A stretch of 64,000 nt of DNA from Paenibacillus sp. FSL R5-0341 (GCF_037975235.1 NZ_CP150241.1:5394001-5458000), one strand, 5' to 3'. Shown: positions 42,852-56,736, numbered from the stretch's first letter. Notes: generated by a model from the letters alone, not told the origin. Translations and numbers: made by a program.

Positions 42852-43355
42852 TTACTTTTCTCCCTTCTCGTAACGAGATAATTTTTGGCGAAGCTCTTCA
42901 ACTTCTTTTTTCAATGCTTTTTTCTCGATATCTTTCATCATGGAATCAAGTTCACTTTCTTGCGGTGCACCTGCTCCGTAGGCGTTGTTGTCATAAGAAC
43001 GGGGACCAGATTGAGGTCTGCCGTTGAATCCTGGGCCGGGACCGAAGTTACCAGGACCTTGTTGGTTGTGATTATTTTGAAAAGGACCTCTTGGCTGCTG
43101 ATGATCATAGTTGTTATATCCTCTGCCAGGACCAGGGCCTGGGCCGTAGCCATACGGATCATAAGGCGGATACGGTTCTTTTGGTACCACCAGTGCTGCA
43201 ATGAAGTATATTAACAACGACGTGCCGCCAGTTACGAAGATACTGATGACGAAGATGATACGCAGCAGGGTGGAATCCATCCCGATCGTTTCGGAAATTC
43301 CGCCGCACAAGCCGGTTAACATCCGGTCACGCGTTGAGCGGTATAATTTGCTCAT
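42852..43355 (-). CDS. PspC domain protein, long form
   Basis: A 167-residue protein. The first 60 residues form a PspC domain (KLYRSTRDRMLTGLCGGISE and one or two membrane spans, FVTGGTSLLIYFIAALVVPKEP), followed by a Pro/Gly/Asn/Gln-rich linker (residues 62-125) and a C-terminal coiled coil (MMKDIEKKALKKEVEELRQKLSRYEKGEK in part). PspC anchors PspA to the membrane. The ending is only a few bases before pspA copy 1, so the two are translationally linked. AGGAG precedes the ATG. Confidence 0.9.
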   Translation of the reverse strand: MSKLYRSTRDRMLTGLCGGISETIGMDSTLLRIIFVISIFVTGGTSLLIYFIAALVVPKEPYPPYDPYGYGPGPGPGRGYNNYDHQQPRGPFQNNHNQQGPGNFGPGPGFNGRPQSGPRSYDNNAYGAGAPQESELDSMMKDIEKKALKKEVEELRQKLSRYEKGEK

Positions 43356-43372
43356 GTGCTTTCTCCTTTCGT

Positions 43373-43609
43373 TTACTTATATCCTCTTACGTTGGAATCA
43401 TAAACATATGGATCAACGTAATTGGATTCCTTTGGTACCACCAACGCAGCGATGAAGTAGATCAACAATGATGTACCTCCCGTAGCGAAAATACTGATGA
43501 AGAAGATGATACGTAGTAGCGTGGTACTCAATCCGAGATTCTCAGAAATGCCGCCGATCAAACCTGTTAGCCTTCGATTACGCGCCGAGCGGTATAATTT
43601 ATTCATCAT
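43373..43609 (-). CDS. PspC domain protein, short form
   Basis: A 78-residue PspC protein almost identical in its membrane part to the long form (FISIFATGGTSLLIYFIAAL versus FVTGGTSLLIYFIAAL) but lacking the linker and coiled coil. This looks like a tandem duplication with loss or gain of the tail. ATG 43609 (or 43606) with AAAGGAG upstream; the start overlaps the end of pspA copy 2 by a few bases. Probably an anchor for PspA copy 2, by its position. Confidence 0.88.
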   Translation of the reverse strand: MMNKLYRSARNRRLTGLIGGISENLGLSTTLLRIIFFISIFATGGTSLLIYFIAALVVPKESNYVDPYVYDSNVRGYK

Positions 43610-43613
43610 GTGA

Positions 43614-44285
43614 CTACTCCTTTCTGTCATTGTTTAATTTCTGTCTTAAGCGCTCCAGTTCCTTATCCAGCGTGGAGGATGACATGCTGCCAGTCACTCC
43701 TGAACCATCTTGGCCCATCCGCCGGATATCCCGAAGACTTTGTGCTTCATATTCGAGATCAGAGACTTGGTCATCCAGTCGGTTAAACATACGCGGTACA
43801 TTCTGCCCGTTGTGATTGCCTCGCTGGTTCATACGTTGTTGTAACTGAATCGTCTGCATACGAGCGTAGTAATACTGGCGTTTGCTGTATACATTCTGAT
43901 ATTCAACCTTGAGCTGGTCGATCTGTTCATCCAACTCCTGTAATGCCGCATAACTTTGTGCATACAATTCATTGTACTGTTCCATTTTTTCCTCGTGGAG
44001 GATTTTCTCCTGCAAGGCCAGCTTAGCGAGATGCTCTTCCCCTGCTTTCAGAGCCATGGAAGCCTGTTCTTCCCGTTTGTTCACCATACCTGCTGCCTGA
44101 TCGGCTTGTTGTTTCATTTGTCTGGTATGGCTTGCATATTGATGACGAAGCTTCTCGGCTTCACCGATGTCTTGGCGGGTCGAGACCAGGAACTGATCAA
44201 TCAGTTTAACTGGATCCTGACTTTGCTCCAAATGTTCGTTCAGATTGGCTACGGTAATATCCCGCATTCGACGAAATACACTCAT
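43614..44285 (-). CDS. PspA/IM30 family protein, copy 2
   Basis: A 223-residue coiled-coil PspA protein (start SVFRRMRDITVANLNEHLEQ, then long heptad segments with many Gln). The N-terminal amphipathic helix is kept. It differs clearly from copy 1. Each pspA is next to a pspC gene, so the operon contains two PspA/PspC units arranged pspA2-pspC2-pspC1-pspA1. AAAGGAGG precedes ATG 44285. Confidence 0.9.
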   Translation of the reverse strand: MSVFRRMRDITVANLNEHLEQSQDPVKLIDQFLVSTRQDIGEAEKLRHQYASHTRQMKQQADQAAGMVNKREEQASMALKAGEEHLAKLALQEKILHEEKMEQYNELYAQSYAALQELDEQIDQLKVEYQNVYSKRQYYYARMQTIQLQQRMNQRGNHNGQNVPRMFNRLDDQVSDLEYEAQSLRDIRRMGQDGSGVTGSMSSSTLDKELERLRQKLNNDRKE

Positions 44286-44320
44286 TATGTTCTGTCCCTC
44301 CTTTTCATAATCGTGAAAGC

Positions 44321-44629
44321 TTAGTAACGACCACGACGACTGCGGTTATTGTTTAGCATTGAGATACCAAAGATGATTAACCCGATCGCGATGATCGGTC
44401 CGATCAACCATGCCAGCTTACCCATCAGTGAGATGATACCGATGATGAGAACAATCCAGCCAAGCATCACATTCCCTCGTTTGACTCCGTAGTATCCCAG
44501 TGCAATCATCAGGACCGGAATCAGATACCCCATTAAGTGTCCAAGAAGAGGAGTTAACTTTCCGAAAAGGAGTAGTGCACCCAGCGCAATCAATACAATT
44601 GCCCAGCCATTTCCCTTATTCAATCTCAT
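44321..44629 (-). CDS. LiaI/LiaF-like four-span membrane protein
   Basis: A 102-residue protein of three or four hydrophobic segments with the LiaI/LiaF transmembrane pattern (AIVLIALGALLLFGKL; LIPVLMIALGYYGVKRG; WIVLIIGIISLMGK), ending in a basic tail (RSRRGRY). In Bacillus LiaI is the membrane partner of LiaH. It is the first gene of the Lia/Psp operon, 35 bp before pspA copy 2. The ribosome site is GGGCGG-like and weak. Confidence 0.82.
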   Translation of the reverse strand: MRLNKGNGWAIVLIALGALLLFGKLTPLLGHLMGYLIPVLMIALGYYGVKRGNVMLGWIVLIIGIISLMGKLAWLIGPIIAIGLIIFGISMLNNNRSRRGRY

Positions 44630-45063
44630 AATTGTTGTTCACCGCCCTTTCCATTCGTTCATTTTAATGTGTTGAGTCATTTGTTCGTTTGTTTCGTGTT
44701 TTTTTGTTTCCGTGTTTCTTGTTTAACCTTATGTCCTTATTCTAGGGGATTCCGCGACTTTTCAAAACAGACCGTGGACGGTTTTTCATCCTAGACTCAG
44801 GTCGGGGATCTAGTTGGACCTTTGACTGTCCCTGTATAAGACCAACGTTCCTTCTAAGCTGAATAGTACTCCGGATACCTTCTATTACCCGTATTCAGGC
44901 TCCGCTTCACTCGATATGGCACGTGAACGAGAATGAGATCCATGTCTCTATTTACGTTCACTCTTCACTTTCGTTTCCCCTCATTCCCTCCAGTTCCAAT
45001 TTCCTTTACCTCAAAAATAAAATTACTTTTTTATCCAAATAAACAAAATTTAGATTGTTCTAT
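44630..45063. promoter_or_regulatory. Promoter region of the Lia/Psp operon
   Basis: No ORF was supported here. On the minus strand TTGAAA and TAGAAT (44740-44766) could be a -35/-10 pair with short spacing (15 bp). ACCGT-GG-ACGGT at 44770-44781 is an inverted repeat that would lie just upstream of that -35, where LiaR would be expected to bind. Further minus-strand elements could not be assigned. Confidence 0.3.
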
Positions 45064-45079
45064 ATGTAAGCGTTTACTA
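45064..45079 (+). promoter_or_regulatory. cre (CcpA) site before the AraC regulator
   Basis: ATGTAAGCGTTTACTA fits the cre consensus with one mismatch, 48 bp before the GTG start. Suggests catabolite repression of the regulator. Confidence 0.45.
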
Positions 45080-45126
45080 AAATAGAAAGTGTTACTATTT
45101 CTAATGTCAGGAGTGGAACTGAAACT

Positions 45127-47517
45127 GTGCGACCCATCAGCTATCTCCATAAAATGATCATCTTCGGAATCCTGTTAAGCACCCTGCCCATTTTGTTAAC
45201 GGGAATTGCCGCATTTATCTATTCATCGAACCAAACTGAATTGCATCGTACACAAGCCAACAGGCAGTTGCTGGAACAAATGCAATCCAACGTAGAGCAC
45301 AAACTCGCTACAGTCAGTTATATGCTTGATCAGGCTCTTCGATCTCCAGTAACCCTCCGCTCCCTGTCTGCTTCATCCTCAAGTCAAGAGAACGGCCCGT
45401 TACTTGCCGACAAGCTGCAGAGCGAGTTTCAACATATGAGGTCGTGGGAACCTTTGCTGGATATTACCCTGGTGAATCAATCTCAGAATTGGCTTATTGA
45501 CCATGCTGGATTATATCGTAATACCGATTTTCCATTGGCACTTCCCATGAAGGATTTGATATCGGATACGCTAACTTCCGGATGGCAGCTCTCCCCTTCA
45601 TCGGTGTTTAGTAATGATGAGCGTACGCCCGGAACAGGTTGTATTTATCATATTGCCCTTGCGAGGTCTATTCCGAATCTGAATACGTCCTCTGATGCTG
45701 CCTTGATTGCCGGAATTCCTGCATGCTCTTTGCAAAATACGTTAGGAGAAGCCTCCATAGACAACACTGCCTCAGGACTGATCATTTTAAATCGGGAACA
45801 ACGTATCTTGGTGCATCCCGATCCTGTATACATTGGACAACCGTTGTCTGCAATTGGATTAGCGGATCGGGATACGGGGGACAACATAAGCAAACTAACA
45901 TCCATCCCATTTTCAACGGGCTTTGAAGAACGGGAAGTCAAGATCGCGGGTACGCATTATTCCCTGACCTATAGCCCTTCTACCTTAAAAGGATGGACTT
46001 ATGTTCTAATTTCACCTACCAACATTCTGACACAAGAATATATCGAGATCGGATTACACACCTTGTATATCAGTATCTTCTTGCTTTTACTTTCATTACT
46101 GCTCGCATGGCTCGGCTCCAAACGAATGCATATTCCAATCCGTAAACTTTTAACCCAACTTGGTGACAACCGCCTGTCCAAAGAGAGCATCACTTTCGCT
46201 CAGCAATCACCACAGCTGCATGATGAATTCGAACAGATCAGAGCAGGTGTCTCACAATTATCTGCCTCTCGCTCCCAACTGGAGAACACGCTAAATATGC
46301 ATCTGTTACAGATTCGCACTCATTTTATGATAAATCTATTCCAGGGTAAGAGCCCTGTTCATACTCTTCCTGATACTCTGAATGAATATGGCTATACGCG
46401 TCAGGTTCGTGAATGGCAACAAATTGCTGTTATTACACTTCAGGCCGATCTCGTTAATCATACAAAGTATTCAGCTAATGATCGTGACCTCTTATTATTC
46501 GCTATTCAAAATATATTGGAGGAAACGGTTGTGCATAACCAACAACTGCTTCCTATTGTACTGGAACATACGGTAGTCACGGTGATTGGGACTGTTGAAA
46601 AGGATCACTCTGTTTTTTCACAGCACCTATATGTATTAACAGAACAGTTACAACAGCAGATTGATGAGATTCTAGCTCTTCAGGTCAGTATAGGCTTCAG
46701 CCAACCGCACAGCTCCCTATATCACATCCCTCAGGCTTACACAGAAGCCATGGAAGCATTAAAGCATCGGATGAAGCTGGGGACAGGTATTATCTTTCAA
46801 TATGAGAACATCGATCATTACGCTCCCACTTGGTCTATGACCTACCCGGAATCTTTGGAATATACGTTGATCCAAGCGATTCAAAGTGCGGACGAAGTCC
46901 AAGCTTATGCTCTTCTGCATCAGGCCCTGGAAGTGATCTTTGGTATGGAGTGTACACCAGAGGAATATCAGGTGGCCCTTACGAGGCTGCTAACGCATAT
47001 TTTGCAAATGACTCAGGAATCCGGTATACGACTCGGACAGATCTCCCAAAGCCATGGATCGATGTTTCATGAACTTCATGGTTTGCAGTACGCGTCTGAA
47101 GTAGAGGATTGGTTTAATCATCAAGTCATCTTGCCTATCATTCAGATTTTTAAGGGGAGACAGTATGCCCAGTACCAACATATATCCGAGAAGATGATTG
47201 CCATGATTCATCAAGATTATGATAAGGATCTGACGCTCGAGGAATGTGCTATGAAGCTTCACTACAATGCCAACTACTTAAGTAGTGTTTTTCGCAAAGA
47301 GACAGGCTGTGCATTTAGTGAATATCTAACCAAGTACCGATTTAACATCGCTAAAAAATGGCTGGACGAAAGTGATTTAACGGTAAAAGATATCGCAGCC
47401 CGACTTCGGTACAACAATCCGCAAAATTTCATCCGATCATTTCGTAAATGGGAAGGTATCACCCCCGGCCAGTACCGGGAACGTAAGCAGAAAGCAGAAG
47501 TGTCGAACAGAAAGTAG
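45127..47517 (+). CDS. Membrane-anchored AraC family regulator
   Basis: A 796-residue regulator of the kind common in Paenibacillus for carbohydrate genes. It has a membrane span near residues 11-31, an extracellular Cache-like sensor domain, a second span near residue 310 (LYISIFLLLLSLLLAWLG), a HAMP-like linker and a C-terminal AraC DNA-binding domain (DLTLEECAMKLHYNANYLSSVFRKETG in part; ARLRYNNPQNFIRSFRKWEGITPGQYR in part). GTG 45127 with AGGAGTGG about 10 bp upstream. No ABC transporter or glycosidase lies next to it, which is unusual for this class, so its target is unknown. A cre site precedes it. Confidence 0.9.
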   Translation: MRPISYLHKMIIFGILLSTLPILLTGIAAFIYSSNQTELHRTQANRQLLEQMQSNVEHKLATVSYMLDQALRSPVTLRSLSASSSSQENGPLLADKLQSEFQHMRSWEPLLDITLVNQSQNWLIDHAGLYRNTDFPLALPMKDLISDTLTSGWQLSPSSVFSNDERTPGTGCIYHIALARSIPNLNTSSDAALIAGIPACSLQNTLGEASIDNTASGLIILNREQRILVHPDPVYIGQPLSAIGLADRDTGDNISKLTSIPFSTGFEEREVKIAGTHYSLTYSPSTLKGWTYVLISPTNILTQEYIEIGLHTLYISIFLLLLSLLLAWLGSKRMHIPIRKLLTQLGDNRLSKESITFAQQSPQLHDEFEQIRAGVSQLSASRSQLENTLNMHLLQIRTHFMINLFQGKSPVHTLPDTLNEYGYTRQVREWQQIAVITLQADLVNHTKYSANDRDLLLFAIQNILEETVVHNQQLLPIVLEHTVVTVIGTVEKDHSVFSQHLYVLTEQLQQQIDEILALQVSIGFSQPHSSLYHIPQAYTEAMEALKHRMKLGTGIIFQYENIDHYAPTWSMTYPESLEYTLIQAIQSADEVQAYALLHQALEVIFGMECTPEEYQVALTRLLTHILQMTQESGIRLGQISQSHGSMFHELHGLQYASEVEDWFNHQVILPIIQIFKGRQYAQYQHISEKMIAMIHQDYDKDLTLEECAMKLHYNANYLSSVFRKETGCAFSEYLTKYRFNIAKKWLDESDLTVKDIAARLRYNNPQNFIRSFRKWEGITPGQYRERKQKAEVSNRK

Positions 47518-47667
47518 ACTGTGTATTTCGTGGTTTCATATTTCGTTTTCTGTTGTCTCGAATTTGAATCTAGCGTTGGTTTTATCTCATGGGCAGTTCC
47601 TTGATTCAGCTCTACAGCTCCAAGTAGTCGACTGTTTGGTTCAATGCGCTCGAAGCCTTGGATTTAT

Positions 47668-47707
47668 AAAAAAGAAGGAGCAATTATCCTGCTCCCTCTT
47701 TTTTTAT
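47668..47707 (+). terminator. Terminator after the AraC regulator
   Basis: GGAGCA and TGCTCC arms (extended by A/T pairing) around an 7-nt loop, followed by TCTTTTTTT. Confidence 0.85.
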
Positions 47708-47851
47708 AAATTTAACTTTAACTACATATACTTCACACGTGGATTTCTTGTATGACAGACAGTGTGATGCTTCCTAGCGCCATTTTAGATGTTAGACAAC
47801 CTTGTCCGTCTCGATTCCTGATCCCTAGAGCACGTAACAAGCTTATACAAT

Positions 47852-48778
47852 TTATCGCTTATCCTTAGTAATGACTGTTTTCATATTTGGCTGTTCCAGT
47901 TGAATCAAAATTTTACCGAACCTTGCTCCCCGCGAGAAAGCCACCATACTACCCTTGTATGTATCTCGGATGTACTTCTCAGCCAGTCTGAGGGAATCCT
48001 CATCTGTTGGTAACTCATACGTATTAAGCCATTCTGGCAGCTTCTCAATAACCTCTTTCACCGGTACTTCAAATGAGTTAACTTCTCTCGTAATGATCAT
48101 GGTGTATGAATAACCCTTCAAATACAGCAACTGTTGAATATATCCCATATCACCGGCCTTATATGAAGAAGTTACACCCAGTACATCCTTAAGTTCATCC
48201 ATTAGTGTGTGTTCCCTCTGTCCCGCCATAGTGCTTATATACACATACTTCCGGGCACAGTTGATCGCCATCTCAATCGTTTCCCAATCCGACATCGCCG
48301 GGCACATGGATGCAAATGCAAAGTCATATTTCTTCTCCCAGCCTTTATCCTGAATAGAGATTTCCTCATATCGTTCTTTTACGATATCGATTTTGGATTC
48401 CAGAGCTGAAGGTATTGTTTCTTTCATAAGGGAGACTAGTAACTCAGAAGGTTCCACAGCGGTCACACTTGCTCCTTTTTCTGCAAAAGGAATGGTGAAT
48501 ATACCTGAAGCGGCTCCAATGTCTAAAATGGATAACCCTGCGAACTCCACCCCCTGGTTCTCAATCCAGCCCATAATACGCTCAGACCGCTGTTTTCCTT
48601 CTTCAGTAAACGACTGTGCGTGATAGTCTCTGGCCCACCGCTCAAAAGCTTCTTCTGTATTAAATGGTGCGCTTTTCTTCTTATATTTTGAACTTCTCGG
48701 ACGATTCTTCCATGCCTCTTCCCACACAGAAAGGTTAAATAACAGATCGGTATCCGATAGATTTTTTCCATTAGTCAC
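47852..48778 (-). CDS. SAM-dependent methyltransferase, unknown substrate
   Basis: A 308-residue class I methyltransferase. Motif I is LSILDIGAASGIFTIPFAEKG near residue 83, motif II TAVEPSELLV, and FAFASMCPAMSDWE in the motif IV position. The first 70 residues (WEEAWKNRPRSSKYKKKSAPF; FERWARDYHAQSF) are typical of small-molecule or cofactor methylases but I cannot name the substrate. It is monocistronic between the AraC regulator and the tRNA array. Start at ATG 48778 with AAAGGAG upstream. Confidence 0.8.
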   Translation of the reverse strand: MTNGKNLSDTDLLFNLSVWEEAWKNRPRSSKYKKKSAPFNTEEAFERWARDYHAQSFTEEGKQRSERIMGWIENQGVEFAGLSILDIGAASGIFTIPFAEKGASVTAVEPSELLVSLMKETIPSALESKIDIVKERYEEISIQDKGWEKKYDFAFASMCPAMSDWETIEMAINCARKYVYISTMAGQREHTLMDELKDVLGVTSSYKAGDMGYIQQLLYLKGYSYTMIITREVNSFEVPVKEVIEKLPEWLNTYELPTDEDSLRLAEKYIRDTYKGSMVAFSRGARFGKILIQLEQPNMKTVITKDKR

Positions 48779-48895
48779 TCTGCTTCACTCCTTTATATTA
48801 AAGACTTCACTTATCTACAATATACTGAATAAAATCATACGTCAATCTTTATTAAGTCCAACTTTCCTTACCTATGCAAAAATCATTTCTTAATA

Positions 48896-48944
48896 AAATA
48901 AAAATAGTCCTACAAATTGCTTGCGCAATCTGTAGGACTATTCA
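48896..48944 (-). terminator. Terminator of the rRNA-tRNA operon
   Basis: On the minus strand AATAGTCCTACA and TGTAGGACTATT form a 12-bp stem with an inner ATTGC/GCAAT, followed by TTTTATTTTATT. It lies just after the last tRNA. Confidence 0.92.
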
Positions 48945-48947
48945 ATA

Positions 48948-49026
48948 TACCGGCGAGAGGACTCGAACCTCCACGGTTTCCCACTCGATTTTGAGTCGAG
49001 CGCGTCTGCCATTCCGCCACGCCGGC
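48948..49026 (-). tRNA. tRNA-Leu (CAA)
   Basis: The arm CTCGA-CTCAAAA-TCGAG gives anticodon CAA. It has the longer variable arm of tRNA-Leu and no encoded CCA. Last of the array. Confidence 0.92.
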
Positions 49027-49032
49027 ATATAC

Positions 49033-49106
49033 TGGAGGCGCCACCCAGATTCGAACTGGGGATAAAGCTTTTGCAGAGCTGTGCCTTACCACTTGGCTAT
49101 GGCGCC
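49033..49106 (-). tRNA. tRNA-Cys (GCA)
   Basis: Acceptor GGCGCCA pairs with TGGCGCC, anticodon loop CTGCAAA, CCA encoded. Confidence 0.95.
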
Positions 49107-49112
49107 ATATTT

Positions 49113-49187
49113 TGGAGCGGAAGACGGGAATCGAACCCGCGACCCTCGCCTTGGCAAGGCGATGCTCTACCGCTGAGCCACTTCCGC
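49113..49187 (-). tRNA. tRNA-Gly (GCC)
   Basis: Acceptor GCGGAAG, anticodon loop TTGCCAA, CCA encoded. Confidence 0.95.
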
Positions 49188-49191
49188 ATAA

Positions 49192-49266
49192 TGGCTGGGG
49201 ATATAGGATTTGAACCTATGCATGACGGAGTCAAAGTCCGTTGCCTTACCGCTTGGCTAATCCCCA
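49192..49266 (-). tRNA. tRNA-Gln (TTG)
   Basis: Acceptor TGGGGAT pairs with ATCCCCA, anticodon loop CTTTGAC, CCA encoded. Confidence 0.95.
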
Positions 49267-49288
49267 TTAAAAATTGAAAAAACAAAGG

Positions 49289-49362
49289 GGCGATCGAGGG
49301 GAATTGAACCCCCGAATGCCGGATCCACAAACCGGTGCGTTAACCACTTCGCCACGATCGCC
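49289..49362 (-). tRNA. tRNA-His (GTG)
   Basis: Anticodon loop TTGTGGA; the extra G at -1 faces C73 as required for histidine. The anticodon stem CCGGT/TCCGG has a T-T mismatch at its base. No encoded CCA. Confidence 0.92.
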
Positions 49363-49391
49363 ACAAAAGGTTAATTTTCTAGAAAGTTAAT

Positions 49392-49466
49392 TGGCAGGGG
49401 CAGCAGGAATTGAACCCACACCAACGGTTTTGGAGACCGTTGTTCTACCTTTAAACTATGCCCCTA
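49392..49466 (-). tRNA. tRNA-Trp (CCA)
   Basis: Acceptor AGGGGCA, anticodon loop CTCCAAA, CCA encoded. Confidence 0.95.
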
Positions 49467-49472
49467 AAAACT

Positions 49473-49557
49473 GGTGGAGGATGATGGATTCGAACCACCG
49501 AACCCGTACGGGAGCAGATTTACAGTCTGATGCGTTTGGCCACTTCGCTAATCCTCC
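49473..49557 (-). tRNA. tRNA-Tyr (GTA)
   Basis: Long variable arm, anticodon loop CTGTAAA, acceptor GGAGGAT, CCA encoded. Confidence 0.95.
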
Positions 49558-49566
49558 AGGATTACA

Positions 49567-49642
<76 letters not shown>

Positions 49643-49662
49643 ATATTAAATTATTTTAAAAA

Positions 49663-49738
<76 letters not shown>

Positions 49739-49833
49739 ATAATAAAGTCTAATCTCATTTCCTTACACTTTATATAGGGCATCAGTGCCATACAGCAGAT
49801 GTAGTGAACAGTTTGCCTCATGTAAAGATTAAA

Positions 49834-49911
49834 TGGCGGAACCGACGGGATTCGAACCCGCGATCTCCTGCGTGACAGGCAGGCATGTTAGGCCAACTAC
49901 ACCACGGTTCC
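49834..49911 (-). tRNA. tRNA-Asp (GTC)
   Basis: Acceptor GGAACCG, anticodon loop CTGTCAC, CCA encoded. The 95-bp gap to tRNA-Phe is the longest in the array and holds no recognisable gene. Confidence 0.95.
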
Positions 49912-49938
49912 AGATCACTTTCTCAATGGAAAGTATAA

Positions 49939-50012
<74 letters not shown>

Positions 50013-50029
50013 TCGTTATAAAGGTTAAA

Positions 50030-50105
50030 TGGTGGAGGCTGAGGGGATCGAACCCCCGACCCTCTGCTTGTAAGGCAGATGCTCTCCCAGCTGAGCTAAG
50101 CCTCC
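50030..50105 (-). tRNA. tRNA-Val (TAC)
   Basis: Acceptor GGAGGCT, anticodon loop CTTACAA, CCA encoded. Confidence 0.95.
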
Positions 50106-50172
50106 GAACAACACATTTATGATCATACCATAATCTTGTTGTAAAAATCAACTTCTTTTTTTGAAGTTATTA

Positions 50173-50244
50173 TGACCCGTAGGGGATTCGAACCCCTGTT
50201 ACCTCCGTGAAAGGGAGGTGTCTTAACCCCTTGACCAACGGGCC
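50173..50244 (-). tRNA. tRNA-Glu (TTC)
   Basis: Acceptor GGCCCGT/ACGGGTC, anticodon loop CTTTCAC, no encoded CCA. Confidence 0.94.
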
Positions 50245-50253
50245 TTAATATTA

Positions 50254-50345
50254 TGGCGGAGAGAGAGGGATTCGAACCCTCGAGACGCTTGTGACGCCTA
50301 CACGATTTCCAATCGTGCTCCTTCGGCCAGCTCGGACACCTCTCC
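50254..50345 (-). tRNA. tRNA-Ser (GGA)
   Basis: Long variable arm, anticodon loop TTGGAAA, acceptor GGAGAGG, CCA encoded. Confidence 0.95.
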
Positions 50346-50348
50346 ATA

Positions 50349-50424
50349 TGGCTCCCCGAACAGGGCTCGAACCTGTGACAACTCGATTAACAGTCGAGTG
50401 CTCTACCAACTGAGCTATCAGGGA
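50349..50424 (-). tRNA. tRNA-Asn (GTT)
   Basis: Acceptor TCCCTGA, anticodon loop CTGTTAA, CCA encoded. First of the array, 68 bp after 23S. Confidence 0.95.
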
Positions 50425-50446
50425 ATATGCTTCAGAGATCGTTCTC

Positions 50447-50481
50447 TGAAAACTAGATTCGAAACGAAACACGCGAATTAT
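50447..50481 (-). other. 23S rRNA processing stalk, 3' strand
   Basis: The sequence after 23S is complementary to 53560-53595 in the 16S-23S spacer (GAAACGAAAC core), forming the double-stranded stalk cut during 23S maturation. Confidence 0.7.
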
Positions 50482-50492
50482 TACTTGCATAT

Positions 50493-55276
<4,784 letters not shown>

Positions 55277-55488
55277 GTATTGAAAAGAGCGATAAGCTCA
55301 TTTTGAATCTGACGAGATTAAAAATCTCATTTATGCTTCGAAATCATACAGTCCGAAGACTTGTACCCATTTCTCAGCGTCGATCTTGCAAGCAAGATCG
55401 TTACTCACTCGTTGTTCAGTTTTCAAAGATCAAACACGATTTGTTTTACTCTTTTTCGTCTCAACCAAGTTTCGGCGGCGACTTAAAT

Positions 55489-55518
55489 AATGTATCACAT
55501 TTCGTTTGTTTTCGTCAA
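55489..55518 (-). promoter_or_regulatory. rrn promoter P2
   Basis: On the minus strand TTGACG, 18 bp, TACATT, followed by ATTT. About 215 bp upstream of the 16S 5' end. Confidence 0.6.
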
Positions 55519-55618
55519 GAACTTTTTTTAATTTCTTTTTTTGAAGCTTTAGTTCTTCACTTTTCCTCTAAAGAATTTATCGTTTGTTGGCGATAAGCTC
55601 GTTTGAGGAACGAAATAT

Positions 55619-55648
55619 AATGTATCATATATCACGAATGAGAGTCAA
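55619..55648 (-). promoter_or_regulatory. rrn promoter P1
   Basis: On the minus strand TTGACT, 18 bp, TACATT. The -10 and its flank (GATACATTAT) are identical to those of P2, giving tandem promoters as is usual for rRNA operons. AT-rich UP-like sequence precedes it. Confidence 0.6.
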
Positions 55649-55735
55649 CATTTTTTTATAAATTATTAAACAAACAAAAAAGGAAGGTTTCCCCTCCCTT
55701 TTGTGATCAATATAATGTCAGGCTCTCGGAGAAGA

Positions 55736-56614
55736 TTATGCCTCAATCCAATACCGAATTTCCCGGCCCTCTCCTCCGATCGATGGCCATCCTGCAGATT
55801 CTTTTACAATAGAACGAAAGACCAGCTTGCGCAGAACCAATGGCAGATCTTCTCGAACAAACCTTAACTGCGGGTGATGAACCAGTTCATTCATGCTCCA
55901 CGGCTCTTTGCGACTTCTTAACACACGTAGCAGCAACTCAGAGCATTCACTCATTTTGGACATTACGGAAAACTCACAGGCAAGCAGGACAAGCTCTACT
56001 CGCTGCTCCAGCGTCTCGGAGCTTACCGTAAGCTCTTGATATAGTTTCCACAAAGCGCGATCCAGATTCTGTACATGTGTCCAGACGGCATGATCCGGGT
56101 ATATCCCCTGTTCAATCAATACAATTCTTGCCCAGTTCCCCAGAGCCTCTAATACATTATAGTAGGCATCTACAACATGCCCTTCCTGGATATGGCGCTT
56201 AGCCTCCACATACATTCTCAAGAAACTGGTGAATTCATGAAGCAGCTTCTGCTCACGTAATTCTGCCCCAAAGGCAGACAGTTCTTCTCGTAAATCACTT
56301 AAGGCGCTGTCTGCTTCCCAGATAATCTCACCTTCAATTAGACACTGGGTGAGATTATGATGATTCCCGGTAACGACACTACTCTGTAACTCATGACGGC
56401 TCGCATAGATCATTTGATAACGAAGATCACCATATCTATAATGTCCCACCGTCGACTTCAATTGGTCATCATTATGAACAACAAGTACTAATAATTCAAA
56501 ATCTTGAACTAGGGAGCCGTGGAATCGCTCTCCCGGGTGGGAATAAGCGATAGCCCCAACTGCCCCCGTCTCTTCCGACTGTTCGGACAAAAAAGCAAGG
56601 TTCTTTAATTCCAC
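55736..56614 (-). CDS. ygxA: YgxA-like nucleotidyltransferase-fold protein
   Basis: A 292-residue protein with the look of Bacillus YgxA, annotated as nucleotidyltransferase-like and found beside an rRNA operon and perR. The N-terminal half holds a nucleotidyltransferase-like core (GAVGAIAYSHPGERFHGSLV; FELLVLVVHND) with only weak catalytic residues; the second half is helical and ends in a winged-helix-like region. GTG 56614 directly follows GGAGGGA and was preferred to ATG 56626 or 56635, which have no ribosome site. Function unknown. Divergent from ygzB. Confidence 0.75.
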   Translation of the reverse strand: MELKNLAFLSEQSEETGAVGAIAYSHPGERFHGSLVQDFELLVLVVHNDDQLKSTVGHYRYGDLRYQMIYASRHELQSSVVTGNHHNLTQCLIEGEIIWEADSALSDLREELSAFGAELREQKLLHEFTSFLRMYVEAKRHIQEGHVVDAYYNVLEALGNWARIVLIEQGIYPDHAVWTHVQNLDRALWKLYQELTVSSETLEQRVELVLLACEFSVMSKMSECSELLLRVLRSRKEPWSMNELVHHPQLRFVREDLPLVLRKLVFRSIVKESAGWPSIGGEGREIRYWIEA

Positions 56615-56736
56615 GATTCCCTCCATACATTTCATGGCAGATAAGCGCCAAGTCAGTTATAATGTAATTCTACATCCAGACTGAAGTTTCCTTCTTTTCC
56701 AGGTCCGATACTACTCATACGATAGGAGCATTTTTC

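Noticed and set aside
47564..47755. 63-codon ORF after the AraC regulator
   Set aside because: It crosses the intrinsic terminator at 47668-47707 and lacks a ribosome site.
56655..56675. Per box before ygzB/ygxA (TTATAATGTAATTCT)
   Set aside because: The second half does not match the inverted repeat ATTATAA, and the first half is a -10-like sequence.
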